Below are positions 24,780 to 37,706 of a DNA stretch of 64,000 bases, in pieces. The position numbers and the translations under genes were made by a program. Positions within the stretch are counted from its first letter, which is position 1. Each line of letters begins with the position of its first letter. Source of the stretch: Chara braunii (Eukaryota > Streptophyta > Charophyceae > Charales > Characeae); NCBI GenBank assembly GCA_003427395.1, contig BFEA01000047.1:1315055-1379054 (forward strand), in the 5' to 3' direction. The notes under the pieces are model-generated. The model was not told the DNA's origin and searched no databases. It was given only the letters and a program-made list of their open reading frames with translations.

Positions 24780-25700
24780 TTTTAAATGATCCCATGGACA
24801 TTGGTACTTATCAAGACACCAGCCATATCAACCTTCTTGACCCGACAACATTTCATAATGTGTTATTTTTTGACACAATATGCGCAAGTGGCATTTCTCT
24901 AATCCACTCTCCCTCTTCTAAATTTATATTCACCATTTTGGCCCCTCTGGCCTCTCATTCCTTGACTCCCTTAGACACTCTAATTTCCACCTCTGCCTCT
25001 GCCATTACGTCTATTGGTGTTCCCTCTTCTACCACCTCTGCGACCATTATTATCACAGGTACCTTTTCCACGACCTCTCCCCAAACTATCACCTCACCTA
25101 TGACCTTCTACCTTGGTTGAATGTAACACTTGTTGTATAAATTGTTGTGGTTGCCTCCCTTGTTGGGCTTGCACCCCAAGGTACTCATAAGAAGCCATGC
25201 TCATTGGTACCCTCTAATATAACCAAAATTGTTCACCAGTAGGCCACCAACTATACAAATTATACTCAGGCAAAAAACCCAACTCTCCACACGCCGCCCA
25301 CTCTACACATGTTGCCTACTCGATGGAAGGGAGTCTCGTTAATACCAACCGACTTCTTGACTATCGCGGGGTAGTTGCCCCCGGTTGCTAACATTATCCT
25401 TTTCCCTTACCTTGGCCCCCTTAAGCCTTGGTGAACTTTGGAGGCTTATGTGTCTTCTCCACCTCGACCATCTTTTTGCCTTTCTCATGCTCTCGACTAT
25501 CAGACAACTTCTTCTGCGGCCTTGTATGCTTGGGAGAATGCCGATCTTCGCCATTCATTCCTTTTTCATTTCTATAAATTGCCCAGTCGGACACTCCTTT
25601 AGGGATTTTCCGCTTGCCTTTTCTATCCACTTTTGATTGCGCTATTTTGTCTTTCAAGTGTCGTTGTCATGCTCATTGCCCCCCGCCTTTTCTCACGAAG
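24780..25700 (-). pseudogene. Degenerate gag-like frame of an LTR retrotransposon
   Basis: The minus strand encodes, with stops and frame shifts, a Lys-rich segment (HKPPKFTKA, about 25430), an Arg/Gly-rich segment (about 24930-25110, ending SQGMRGQRGQNGEYKFRRG) and a zinc-knuckle relic at about 24850-24890. The relic reads CAYCVKK, stop, HIMKCC, which is CX2CX4HX4C with the usual Gly codon replaced by TAA. The order (basic region, RGG box, CCHC knuckle) is that of Ty3/gypsy Gag C-termini. It lies just inside the proximal LTR-like end. No protease, RT or integrase motif was found between it and 14.6 kb. Confidence 0.55.
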
Positions 25701-25858
25701 AGGCGAGAGCTCTTTCGGCCTTGTTACGCATGAGTTTAAACAAAAACAAAACCAAAGAGACAACTTGGGAACGACACATAATTAACACCGCGAACCACCG
25801 AGACGGGCGTGGTCGCGTCGTCCCTTCACCGCTCTAACTGGGTGCGCCAACTATACAC

Positions 25859-26140
25859 TGTGGTCCCCTACGACAAGATAGGTTCCCGCGGGGCACAACT
25901 TGCTTCCCTAAGGGGTTGTCACCACCTTTAGGAGTGTATCCCTACCGAGCTACTGACCACATGCGAAAGATTTTAAATGCAATTGCAGAGGTAGGTCAGC
26001 CGAGGGCGTTTGCTCGCTCGCTTTAGTATAGGTACGCGCTATTAAAACGCCTATTGAACCCGGACGTCGCTCGTCCGTTAGGGCGCTGATTTCTTAAGTA
26101 CGAAACGTACGCCAGTCGACTAGGACGGTCTCAACCAAGT
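25859..26140 (-). mobile_element. LTR-like end, proximal copy with PBS-like site
   Basis: Aligned partner of 14340-14640. On the minus strand it ends in CCACA. Nine bases further lies TGGCGCACCC (25849-25840), resembling the TGGCGCC-type primer-binding sites of Ty3/gypsy elements. The degenerate gag follows immediately. The 9-base spacer and the imperfect PBS keep confidence moderate. Confidence 0.5.
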
Positions 26141-28354
26141 GTGAAACCCCCAATATTCTAGTCCCTTTAGACACTAGTTAAAAGAAAGTTATAACAACCA
26201 CACATTGTGACATAAAAAAAAGTCGACCGTAGTCGACATGAATATATATCCAATCTGGAAGAATCCAAATCATCATATGGTACATCGAATAAACATAAAA
26301 TCAAAATAAAATCCGACCACATGAAGTCGGACTCGATGAAACAAAATATCATATTAAGCCGCCAACTTAAAGTTGACTTCGACAACAACCTCAATGCAAC
26401 CGACAAGGTAGTCGGACAACGTTAGTTTTGACTTGATGAGATGCGCTGCCAAAATTATTTATTCCACTTACCGTCGACCTAGGATTAGGCACGCACATCC
26501 GTCTTCACAAATCTTTAGTTTAATTGGATGACAAACTGTTTTGCGAATGATTCTTGATCAGATGCATTACTTGAGGTGTTGCATATCTCTCCCTCTAGGA
26601 AGTGGTTCGGGGTACTCCTTCTCCTCGTTCGAGCACAAAACTCGGATCTCAAAAGTCGGACCGTCTCCACCGAATAGGCAAAGTACCCCCCCGTAGAAAC
26701 GGTCCACTCTGGGTCGATAACAGGGTCAACTCCTAAAGCAACGACCCTCCGTCCTATATGCTTCTTTGAAAAAGAGTATATCCACTATAAGTAGATTTTC
26801 AAATTGTTCTCGTTTTTTTCATAAATTCAGGGTAAATTAGATGAGAAAAGTTAGAAAAGATAGAGAATGAGAATCATTTGGACAAATAGAAGTCATTTAG
26901 GATAGAAAGGGTCAATCCTAAAAAAAATACTACGTTCGTTTGACGTTATCTGCTTTGTTTGAATCGAATTCATTTTACGGTGCTTACATAATTAACATTC
27001 TCAAAACAAAGAAACCTTATTGACATGCAGACAAGTGAGAAATAAAAATAAGACAATCCTTTTGTCTTTTCTCAAATAGACACAATCAATCTCCTTTGCA
27101 AGCATCCTTCTACCTACCTGCACACCAAGCCAAACAACAAGCTCAAAAGAAAACAGTACAATCCCATACTCGAGTCAAACATTCTCATTCATATGCGAAC
27201 ACACATTTCCGTTGTCTTTTCAATAAACATTCAATGAACAGGGTCAAGCAAGTGTGGGTTCACACAGGTATGAAGGGAAATCTTAGTCAATCAACTGACC
27301 TAGAGTGAAGTTTGAATCGACTCACTCAAGAAAGTCGTGTGATATTTCAATCAAAAGAAAATGACCGCTGTTGAATATGAAAATATGTGGCTCACAACTC
27401 CATAAGTTGTGCCTTTCTCTTGAACGACGGTCCATGTCATCCCCCAAGTCCGAATGAGCAAGAGTCGGGCCAATTGATAAAACTCAAGTGGGATAACCCT
27501 CTAGGAGGGTGCTTTTAAGAATAACTCTCAATTGTCTCAACGTTCCGAACAGTCCCAACGCAGTCCCAATTGCAGTTCCAACATCATCACGCCCCCAAGG
27601 ATAGTCTCAATCAACCGCAATTCCAACCGCCTCAAATCACCACGTCCGGTCACAATAGCCACACCAACATGTATGTCCCGTTCCCAAAATTAGTCCCAGC
27701 TAGTCCCAAAATGAGCCATAGGCGATCCCATGTTGCTGTCGCAATGTCGAATGGTCCTTGGCAAAAATAAAAGTTTCCATCGTGGACCCCCCTCCCTACA
27801 AAAACAGCGGTTCTCCGGTGCCAAATGTCGTAAGTGCCAGCACCTCAACGGCCACACCACCAATGTTGCGCTGCCATAATGTTACCACCGCTGTCCAGAA
27901 ACACTGTCGTAAAAAAAACACTCAGCCGCTCACCTAAAAAATGTAGGACTGCCGCTTACCGTGCCGTCAAAATCGGTACCAAAGTTATCGAGAAGCACTG
28001 CCACCAGCTCACACACCACAGCGGAAGGGCCCAAAGTGCCGCAAAAATTTGGCAGCACTGCCCCTCAAAAACAGTGTCGTCGACGCACCAAAAATTTTGC
28101 AAAATGTTCATATTGAAAATGTCGTCGTTTCCTTGCTGCCAATTGAACAACACCTCCCTTTTGAAATAAACCAGCATCGTCGAGCCTGCATTGCGACGGC
28201 ACAATCCCACAGAAAAAGCACAGCGCCGATGAGGCGGCACTTCGCCGGCACAACCCCACTAACATGGAGGTGCGACCTGCCACATTGCCACAAACCGGCC
28301 CAAGGCTCTGGCTCCACTTAGAGCAACATCGCCTCTTCTCAACTCTCCAACTCC

Positions 28355-28430
28355 TCTAGCTTGTTCTCCAACTTGCAAACATCCTCCAACTTGTTCTCCA
28401 ACTTGCAAACCTCCTCCAGCTTACTTTTCC
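28355..28430. repeat. 33-bp tandem repeat
   Basis: TTGTTCTCCAACTTGCAAAC and CTCCTCCARCTT alternate two to three times within a CTCC-rich stretch. Confidence 0.7.
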
Positions 28431-29837
28431 AAGCCCTCTTCCAACCGATCTCCAACACTCCTCCAGCTGCCTCATCGCTGCGTCAAAGCTCCTTCAAGGA
28501 TTACTGTATAACCCTGACCTCATGCTAGGCCACCGCTTCAGTGCGCCTCTATCTGGGTTAGCCCCTCTTGATATAGTCATGGAGGAGAGAAACCTGCGTT
28601 GCTTTCAAGTTAGTTATGGGTTCATGTCTTTCTTTCTCCTTTTCAACTCTTGCTGTTAAGTCTGAAAATTGCTTTGTGATTGCCACTTGTCACCTTTTGC
28701 TTACTTCCTCTACTGAAATCCTGGAGCTCAAGTTGTTGTAGCTTCGTATTGACACCCATAACTTTCATTGTTTTTAGATATGGTTGGCCTCATGCATATA
28801 TACACAGGGCTCTCTGTAGGTCTATGCATACCATGATGATGGCTTCAACCAGCCTCACCGTGCTTTGGAGCAATGATCCAAAGTAGCCTCTCTTTCAAAA
28901 TTTGAGGCTAACTTAGTCCCTCCGGAGTTGGGTCTTCAATTGGTCCTTCCATGACCTCAATTCAAGGAAGAACTGTCACGGCTATGCTCCCCATATATTA
29001 AAAAAAATCAGCAGTCAATGGCTGATGCTAAGTTTTCTGGCAGCCATTGGCTGCCTTGTCCTTGCCTGACGCTCGTTCTGACGGGTGCCAGCTAAGTACT
29101 GAGGCTGGGAGGGGAACAATCAACTCGTGATATTCACAAATTTAAGTCCCGACAGGCTGAGAGGGGGTGTGAAAAGTAGCCCGTCTTTGCAGATTTTTAA
29201 TAAACAATCCGTTCAACAAAAAATTCTAAAAAACATCCCACATGTGGGCTAGGTGCCCTCTTACCCGCCAAAAAACATCTAGAGTAAAAAACAATTATTT
29301 CGGCCATGAAAGAATTATTGGCGCGAAGTGAAAAATCTGAGTTTTTCAAAATTATGATCCCAGGCTCCCCTTTCGTTTTTTTTTGTGATTTTTTTTTTCT
29401 TGTTTTCCTGCTGGCCTCAACAAATGGTCACTTCACCCTCACGGCCTATTAGTGCAATATTGAACTGTCGAAGTACAGACTCAACATCGAATTCAGAGGC
29501 AAACATGGAAACACATTCATTCTTCCTATCTCCCATACCCGTTTGAAATACAGACTCAAGATTGAATCCAAAAGCAGCAAGCTGCCTTCACTCCTTTAGG
29601 GGGCACAACGGGAATGCACCTCCTCCTAAAACACGGGGAGGCGCATTACCTCATGCTTTCACGACTGGTACCAATTTTCCCAATTCCAAGGGGTTGGGGA
29701 GCAAACCTAAAAAAAAAAGGAAAAAAAAAAGTAAAAAGAACAAAAGCTTCCCCAAAAAAATCTGACTCCCGTGAAAACAAGTGCCCAACAAGCCTCTCAT
29801 CTTGTGGCCAGCAGACTCAGTGTGCTTGAGTGTGCAG

Positions 29838-29920
29838 GTAGGCCCAACGGTTAGGCCTCTAACCCATGACCAGACTTCTAGCCCCCACTAATCCATCATC
29901 AGTTCGAGCTCGGCTTTGAC
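29838..29920 (+). mobile_element. Possible tRNA-related sequence or SINE head
   Basis: GTAGGCCCAACGGTTAGGC resembles an A box and AGTTCGAGCTC resembles a B box about 55 nt later. It does not fold convincingly as an intact tRNA and lacks the 3' end seen in the other SINE copies. Confidence 0.3.
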
Positions 29921-30966
29921 GTAGTGCTAGGACCGGTTTAAGTCTTACTCCCCTATCTGCGGCTTGAACGGGTGCCTGGTCTGATAGGCCAGGGCATCGA
30001 CGTCCAGACCGCTAGATGTAGAGTTAAAGTCCTGCAAGCATACATGCAAAAAAAAAAAAAAAAAGGCAACTTTTTTTCTCTACGCTGCCGTCGTGAACCA
30101 AACGGGACCATTATTTTTTTGACCACCCAGACTCTAAATCACGCGGTTGGTGTTATTAGGTAGGATGTTTCTAAATTTAGTACGCTAATCGCCGCGTCTC
30201 GTTGCAGCCTCTTGACAAAAGTGAAGTATTACCAGTTACCGCCGCCATTTCTGGATGCCGCAGACGTTCGGACTTAGATTCATAAAGGTTTAACCTCTCG
30301 GTCAGTGATGAGGTCGGAACAACTTTTAGGCAGATGCATCATTTTCTCATCAAGTCCCTCAATTCAATGAAAAGGTCGGACAACGTCCGACATTGAAAAA
30401 CATAAGCAGGTACCCTTGTAAGGGTTTTTGCTCCGACATCGTTCACTGCCCAATCCTCCTTGCACTAACGTGCCATTGACTACTCACTCAGGGTCTTCAG
30501 GGCGCTGGCTGATACCTCCATCTTCAGGGAACCTTAGACTCATAAAACTCTCCAACTTATTCGAAGTTTCTGACCTCAGTCTGAAAGCGTACACTTTCCA
30601 GCTTAACTGCTCACAAATGAACAGGGGTAATATACTTGACATCGTCTTTTCATCCCTTATCTTTTTTAGATTAAACTTGCGGTAGTCATGCAATAAGTTA
30701 CACAAGTTCTCTCCTCGAAACAGAAATGCTTGAAGGTAAGGGGTTATGGATTCATGTACGGAATCGCACATCAACGCTTAGCGATACACAACACCCTCCA
30801 AAGCATAACTTTGGCTAAACCTTCATCTCCGACCATGATGTCGCTGGTGACCTGAACAAGCATGGTAGCAACAAAACATCAAATTGCAGACCGAGGAATG
30901 ATCATAATAAACATTTTTTTTAATCAAACTTAACAAACTTAAGGGTAAACAAAACTATTAATACCT

Positions 30967-31472
<506 letters not shown>

Positions 31473-31831
31473 GAACTTCTAAGCACCCATGTGTTAGAGC
31501 TTTACTCCTTGGCTATCCCTGCACTAGCCTTATATGCATAGTAAGCACATGCAACTCATGTAAACAAATATTTTGAAAGACAGTCAAATAGAGTCACGGA
31601 CCGACAGCATGAGTCTTTATGATAGTTGGTAATCATTGTAACTGTGCTTAGCAGCACAACACACCTTAGCGTGAAAGCGTACACTTCTCAACTTAACTGT
31701 TGACAAATGGACAAGGGTAACATACTTGACATCGTCCTTTTGTCCCTTATCTTCTTGAGACTAAACTTGCGGTAGTCATACAAGAAGTTACACAAGTTCT
31801 TTCCTTGAAACAACGATGCTTGAAGGTCAGG

Positions 31832-32534
31832 GGTTATGGATTCGTCTACAGACTCGCACAACAACGGTTAGCGATGCACGAAACCCTCCAAAGCAGAACA
31901 TTGGCTAAACCTTTGTCTTTGACCATGATGTTGCTGCTGACTTGAACAAGCATGGCAACAACAAAACATCAAGTTGCAAATCAAGGAGGAAATATAACAA
32001 TGTTTTTTTTTCTCAAACTTAACAAACTTACGAGTAAACAATACTATTAATATACAATTACCTGAACTTCTAAACACTCATGTGGCAGAGCTTAGTCCTT
32101 GAATGTCTTGCGCTAACTCTATAGGCATAGTAAGCATATGCAATTCATGTAAACAAATACTTTGAAAGATAGTTGANNNNNNNNNNNNNTCAACTATCTT
32201 TCAAAGTATTTGTTTACATGAATTGCATATGCTTACTATGCCTATAGAGTTAGCGCAAGACATTCAAGGACTAAGCTCTGCCACATGAGTGTTTAGAAGT
32301 TCAGGTAATTGTATATTAATAGTATTGTTTACTCGTAAGTTTGTTAAGTTTGAGAAAAAAAAACATTGTTATATTTCCTCCTTGATTTGCAACTTGATGT
32401 TTTGTTGTTGCCATGCTTGTTCAAGTCAGCAGCAACATCATGGTCAAAGACAAAGGTTTAGCCAATGTTCTGCTTTGGAGGGTTTCGTGCATCGCTAACC
32501 GTTGTTGTGCGAGTCTGTAGACGAATCCATAACC
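31832..32534. repeat. Perfect 345-bp inverted repeat around a 13-N gap
   Basis: 31832-32176 is the exact reverse complement of 32190-32534, and the only spacer is N13 (32177-32189). Perfect identity next to an N gap suggests an assembly artefact (a contig end placed in both orientations) or a real long palindrome that blocked sequencing. Identical 69-codon frames on the two arms are by-products. Confidence 0.97.
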
Positions 32535-34900
32535 GACAACATGAGTCATTATAACAATTGGTAGTCATTGTAATCATGCTTAGCAGCAAGATAGCCCTAG
32601 GTGGACCGTTAAAGTTCGTATCAATACAAGACAAATGTTAGGCAAGTCTGAAGCCACCCTCTATCGACATACCGCCTCTCGAAGCTCGTCCCTATAGTCA
32701 AATCCTGCTTCCATCTTATCTGAGTTGATGTGAGCATCGACAATGTTGGCGGTATTCCAAAGATCTCGATTATGGAGCAAAGATTATATTTCTAGGTATG
32801 ATTCGTACACTACCTCGCACGTATGATGTTCATATCCTCATCCTCATACTACCGACGCAGCTTCTGCATCTTCCTTTATCCTAACTCACCCTCCAAACAC
32901 TCCTCCACGAGAAACTTGGGTAGGATAGTTCGCAACGGGACCGAGAGGAGCGCAAACTATGCGGCATGTTTCACCCTTATACAAATAGACACTAGCTCCT
33001 GTCGTCCACAAAACGCTTATTTCGCTCATTTTGCAGCTGCTACCTCAACTACCCTAAGGGTTTTGTGAGCAAACTTTTATGTCCGAGTGCCAACTCCACA
33101 CCACTACATGGTCACTCTCACAATCGTGTTGTCCTCATCATGAACAAATTCAGATTCAATCCACATAAGGACACCCCCATCCAAAGATAAACCCCACCAG
33201 GAAACGACATATTCCTCTTCCTTGATTATTATTAGTAAGGACACCTCCAGTCCACCCTCTCTTTCAGCTAGCAGAGTTATGTTGGGGTCTTCCCTAGCAT
33301 AAACATCTTGATCTGTCTGAGATCCCTCCAGGTTCTACGCACATAGACGAATGTCCTACAAACATTTCCCATCACTATACAAAAATCCCTCCTTTTTAAT
33401 TTTCTCCCAAAAAAATAATCTTCAAGAACAACCATAAATGTATAAACTAAGCGTATAGATTCCAATGAATAGAGACTAGTGGATAAATCCAGACTGGTTG
33501 GCTTTTTTTAGCCTCAAGTAGATAGTCTCACATTAATATTATTAAGTACATTACCCTTTAGATTGATACGGATGGATAGATCCGAATAGATAGACTCAAT
33601 TAAAGGGACTCAAGACGATAAACTCAAGCACTTAAATTACATTGATTTATCTAGATTGAATGAGTTCAAGCAAATTACCTCATACTCAAATCTCATCACC
33701 GAGTTTAACACTCAGGATCATAAATCCTCTTTGTAAGCGACGACAATTGATATAATAAGTCACACTACCCATCCTGTGCACCTTTTTTCGCTAAACTGCA
33801 GCAGTGTAAACTACAGTAGCAGCAAATGAGCAAGTAAGGGCAGAACGAGAGCATCGTGGGGGAAAGAAGAAAGTCGATGATACGAGGACTATTGCAACAT
33901 TCGTCAAAACCATTGAAAGAGACGTATAAAAGACATATGGTGTGCAGGTGAAGGAAAACAAGCATCCACTTCAGTTGAAAAAAAGGGGGCAAAGGTGAGG
34001 CAGCATCGAGAAGGAAAAGTGGTGAACAGTTGACTAAAGACATAGGACAACACAGATAAGATGCACGATAGGATGCACAAGACGAAAATTAAGAAGTCGA
34101 AGAAAAATGATAAAGTAAAGCAAAAAGAAAGGCTGCAATATTTCATTTCCTCGTGAGTACATAAGGTGCAGCAAACTGTTTCATTTGAAACACACCGACA
34201 TGTATACCGAAGAAAAAAGAAGCACTGCCAAAATGGAAAAAAAAGAACTCGTGTCACAATGTGAGTGGAATCGGATACGTGAAGTTACCTGTGGCCGACC
34301 ATTTCAAATGTGATATCTCATCATCGTCGCCCTTCTGAACAAAAAAGAAAAAGGTGAAAAATACAAACTTGTCATATCCTATGTTGTCGTATGAGCGCCG
34401 TAAACGCCTTGAACGCCTTGAACTCGTTGAATACCGACGTCCGAACATGTGCAAACACTTTGACTGGTGTTCAAACCGTTTCAAAGCGTTCTTGCACCCA
34501 CGCGCTACACAACTTTTGAACGCGCCACATGGGGGTTCTCCAGCCCGCCTGGCCTGCGTGCAAAAGGACCCCTCCACACCCATCTTCTCGACATCACCCT
34601 CCCTAAATGAAAGGGTGTGCAACCTCGCAGACCCGCGATTTCGACCCCACAGACCGGCAATAACTGGGTCACCCCAGCAGGCATAACCACCACTTAGTAC
34701 TCAACCCTCGTTATCCCTTTTGCCCCCATTCACATCGTCTGGCTCCTTTTTTTAAAGGTTGAATGAAGAGAGGGGCGGCTTAACATGTAAGGGTAAAGAA
34801 GAGAGAGGGGGCTAAGGGGTGCGGGGGAAGCAGGGGGCTAGGGGCTAAGGGGGAGAAAGGGCTGAAACATCACAGATCGTACTTTATCACATCACCCCCT
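32535..34900. other. No gene recognised
   Basis: Low-GC sequence to 34250. 34380-34560 carries GAACGC/TTCAAA-rich sequence related to 36535-36600. No coding support. Confidence 0.45.
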
Positions 34901-34902
34901 GG

Positions 34903-34907
<5 letters not shown>

Positions 34908-34977
<70 letters not shown>

Positions 34978-34981
34978 TGTG
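34908..34981. repeat. Compound (CT)n-(GT)n microsatellite
   Basis: CT units to about 34960, then GT units to 34981. Confidence 0.97.
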
Positions 34982-35499
34982 CTGGCCCATGAAAGCAGCG
35001 GTAGACCAAAGGGCAGTGAACTCCAACCCCCGTGCGGTTTTTTTCCCTTATTTTTTTTATACTGAAAAAAAAAAAAACATGCAATGAACTCATCAGACAT
35101 CGAATTACAAGTAGTCTCAGACCTGCACAAAGTCTCCAGTCAACGTCAAGTGATATCTGATACAATATCTACCAGTAGACGAAGAGAGTGAAGGGGGAAT
35201 AGACAAACGAGAGGGTGAAAGAGATAATTAGTGACGAGACAAAAGTAGCCCAGTCACTACCCACTCCTTCTCCGGGCTCCTCCTCCCTCCACGTCATCAA
35301 TCAATAATCAGTAGCGAGTCTGAACAGTCATAATCACAGAGAAGTGCCACGTGGCACTAGTCTCCCATGGAGACAATGAAGACAATCAGCAACTGACAAT
35401 GTCGATGTCAATCCTCAAGTAAGTATCTTGTTCCAAAATCATCCACAGATCCCGATCTCCCTCCTTATCGCAACCAGTCACCTCATGTAGACAGCGTGG

Positions 35500-35720
35500 C
35501 TAATGCCACGTCAGCAATGGAGACAGGTGTCTGCGCCACTTCATACAAGGGGCATGCGCCACATCAAACAAGTGGCATGTGCCACATCAGCAATGTAGAC
35601 AAGTCGCATGCGCCACATCAGCAATGTAGACAAGTGGCATGTGCCACATCAGCAATGTAGACAAGTGGCCTACGCCACATCAGCAATGTAGACAAGTGGC
35701 ATGCGCCATATCAGCCTGGC
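35500..35720. repeat. 36-bp minisatellite
   Basis: About six units of GCCACATCAGCAATGTAGAC followed by AAGTGGCATG(C/T), with period 36. Each unit boundary GTGGCATGYGCCAC is palindromic. Earlier, decayed units are visible from 35500. Frames across it are spurious. Confidence 0.88.
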
Positions 35721-37558
35721 TGGCATACAGAAACAAAGGCACCAGCATATCGCCACAGTCCCGTGTCATCGTCTACAGTGCCAGCGTCAAGCAGCATCCA
35801 GCCAGCGTCGAGCCAACGCTCTGCTAGCGTCGAGAGACTGTTAACGGGGGCCGAAATATTCGCCGATTTCGTTGGCAATTGCAGTGCTAATTTCATCAAA
35901 AATTTTAAAAACAGACGATATGAGACCATAGTGCAAACATCAAAAAAGGAAACAGGCCAAAAAAAAAAACAAAAAAAAACACTATGAAACCCTAACACAA
36001 AGACGCTGTCCGAGTAAAATGCCAACTTTTTCATTATTGATCCAAACATGTCAAAACTGCACACATGACGTACCCTAAAGCACATATATATCAGACAAAG
36101 AGGAAAACAAGAAAAAAAGCAAAAAATCAGCACAATATGACAGTTTCAGTGCAATTCGGTGCGAAGTTCGTCGAAAATAACTTCCCTGGTTAACCACGTG
36201 TGTCCTGAGGTTGTCCGGGTACCTGCATAAAAACAAGTGTGTGCGTCTGACCGGCGGCCTGGGCTGGTTCAACTTTGACTTTGACTGTTGGCATCGGATA
36301 GTTGACTTTAGTCAACTGTTTCTCGTTCAGGCCCTGAATCTCTAGGTGGGGTTCTTTTCCCTTCAGCCTGGCTCTGTGTGTGGCCTGGCAAGGCCCTCAG
36401 ACATTCCACGAGGCATACTGCATGGGTTATTGCAAACGCATCGGCGGGTAGCAGACTACCCCCTCCACCTGCCCCCACCCTCAAAACAAAAAAATCACCC
36501 CCCAGTGCCGCATCGAGCACTTCCCAAGGGATTGCACAAGCGTTCATGGAACGCATTTGAACGCCGTTCAAATTTTGAACTCAGACCCCGCGTTCAATGA
36601 GCACACAGTTTCAAAGGTCCTACCTGATTGCAAAATCTCCAACAACCGAAGTGCGAAAACAAGTAGAAGCCGACCAAAATTGAAATTGAAACAGCCAACA
36701 CTTAGCAACAAGTGACGAAGCAACAAATTGAGCAGGACAAGTTCTAGACCATCACATGAGTGCACGGTTGGTCAAGTGATACCACATGGGACCTCAACAT
36801 CAAGCACCAACTACATGCTTGCTGCTGGATCAGCCATCTTAGAGGCCCTTCAGCACTTCTGCTGAGATTCATTGATTCATTTTCTGCCCGTCCACACCGT
36901 CTCTGCTGACATATGAACCAGTTGTCGAGGGTGTCCGGTCTAGTCAATTTCTCTCTACTTCAACATTCAGCTTGTTTATCATTATGTCATTGAATGGGAG
37001 GTTAGAATGCAGGGCCTTCCAACCTCTAGAACAACACGGACTCCAAAAAAAAAACAGAAAAAAAGAAAAAAAAAAGAATGCAGGGCCGGTCTATTTCCAT
37101 ATGAGCATATGCTCAGGAGTCTTGTCATTCAGATAATTTCCTGGTTCCTATGTCACCTATCAACTCGTCAATATTTCCTCGCTGTCTCTCTCGTGCCATC
37201 CTGTCGAACCCTCCTTGTACTCCTCCAGTTGTTGTCGCTTCTGCAAGAGGGTTTGGTCAGCACTAGCATTCATTCCCATGTCTTCTGGGCATCGTCTGTC
37301 AGTTAACTACCATCTTCACCCGAATAGAACGCACGGTCATTATCGCTGTATCTAGTCTCACAGCTGCATAAAATACAGGCATAATGACAAGGCGTTCTGT
37401 CTGGGTGAAGACGGTAATCATACTGCCTAGGCTGGTGCTCCCCTCATCTGTCTGCTTGCTTTATGCTATCTGTCTGGGCCACGCACATCTTCATCGCGAC
37501 CATGGCAATCGCCGACTGGGAGGGGAGTTCCTCTCCCAATCAGCATGCCCAACTGGTT

Positions 37559-37645
37559 ATTCGGGACATCCCTAAGATTGGAATGGTACAGATTAGATTT
37601 GCATGGCCACTGCGAAAGAGGACGTGCGTGAAATCGAGAAATCCT
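37559..37645 (+). pseudogene. U6 snRNA pseudogene, diverged
   Basis: TTCGGGACATCC, ATTGGAATGGTACAGATTAG, GCATGGCCACTGCGAAAGAG and AAATCGAGAAAT follow the U6 order but with many substitutions. It is truncated at the 5' end by a few bases. No Pol III promoter elements were seen. Confidence 0.82.
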
Positions 37646-37678
37646 CTAACTGAAGTTGTTTAACTCTCCGCAAACGGG

Positions 37679-37706
37679 ACAAGAAGAAGAAGAAGAAGAA
37701 GAAGAG
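37679..37706. repeat. (GAA)n microsatellite
   Basis: Eight to nine GAA units, about 35 bp downstream of the U6 pseudogene at 37559. Confidence 0.93.

Larger units (their letters stand above)
26150..30580. other. No gene recognised
   Basis: AT-rich to 27540. Then a stretch rich in CCAC/GCCG motifs (27830-28320) with open frames on both strands that share no recognisable protein. 29010-30400 holds A/T tracts and a possible SINE head. Confidence 0.45.

Noticed and set aside
35500-35720. CRISPR-like array
   Set aside because: The units are contiguous with no unique spacers; this is a eukaryotic minisatellite.
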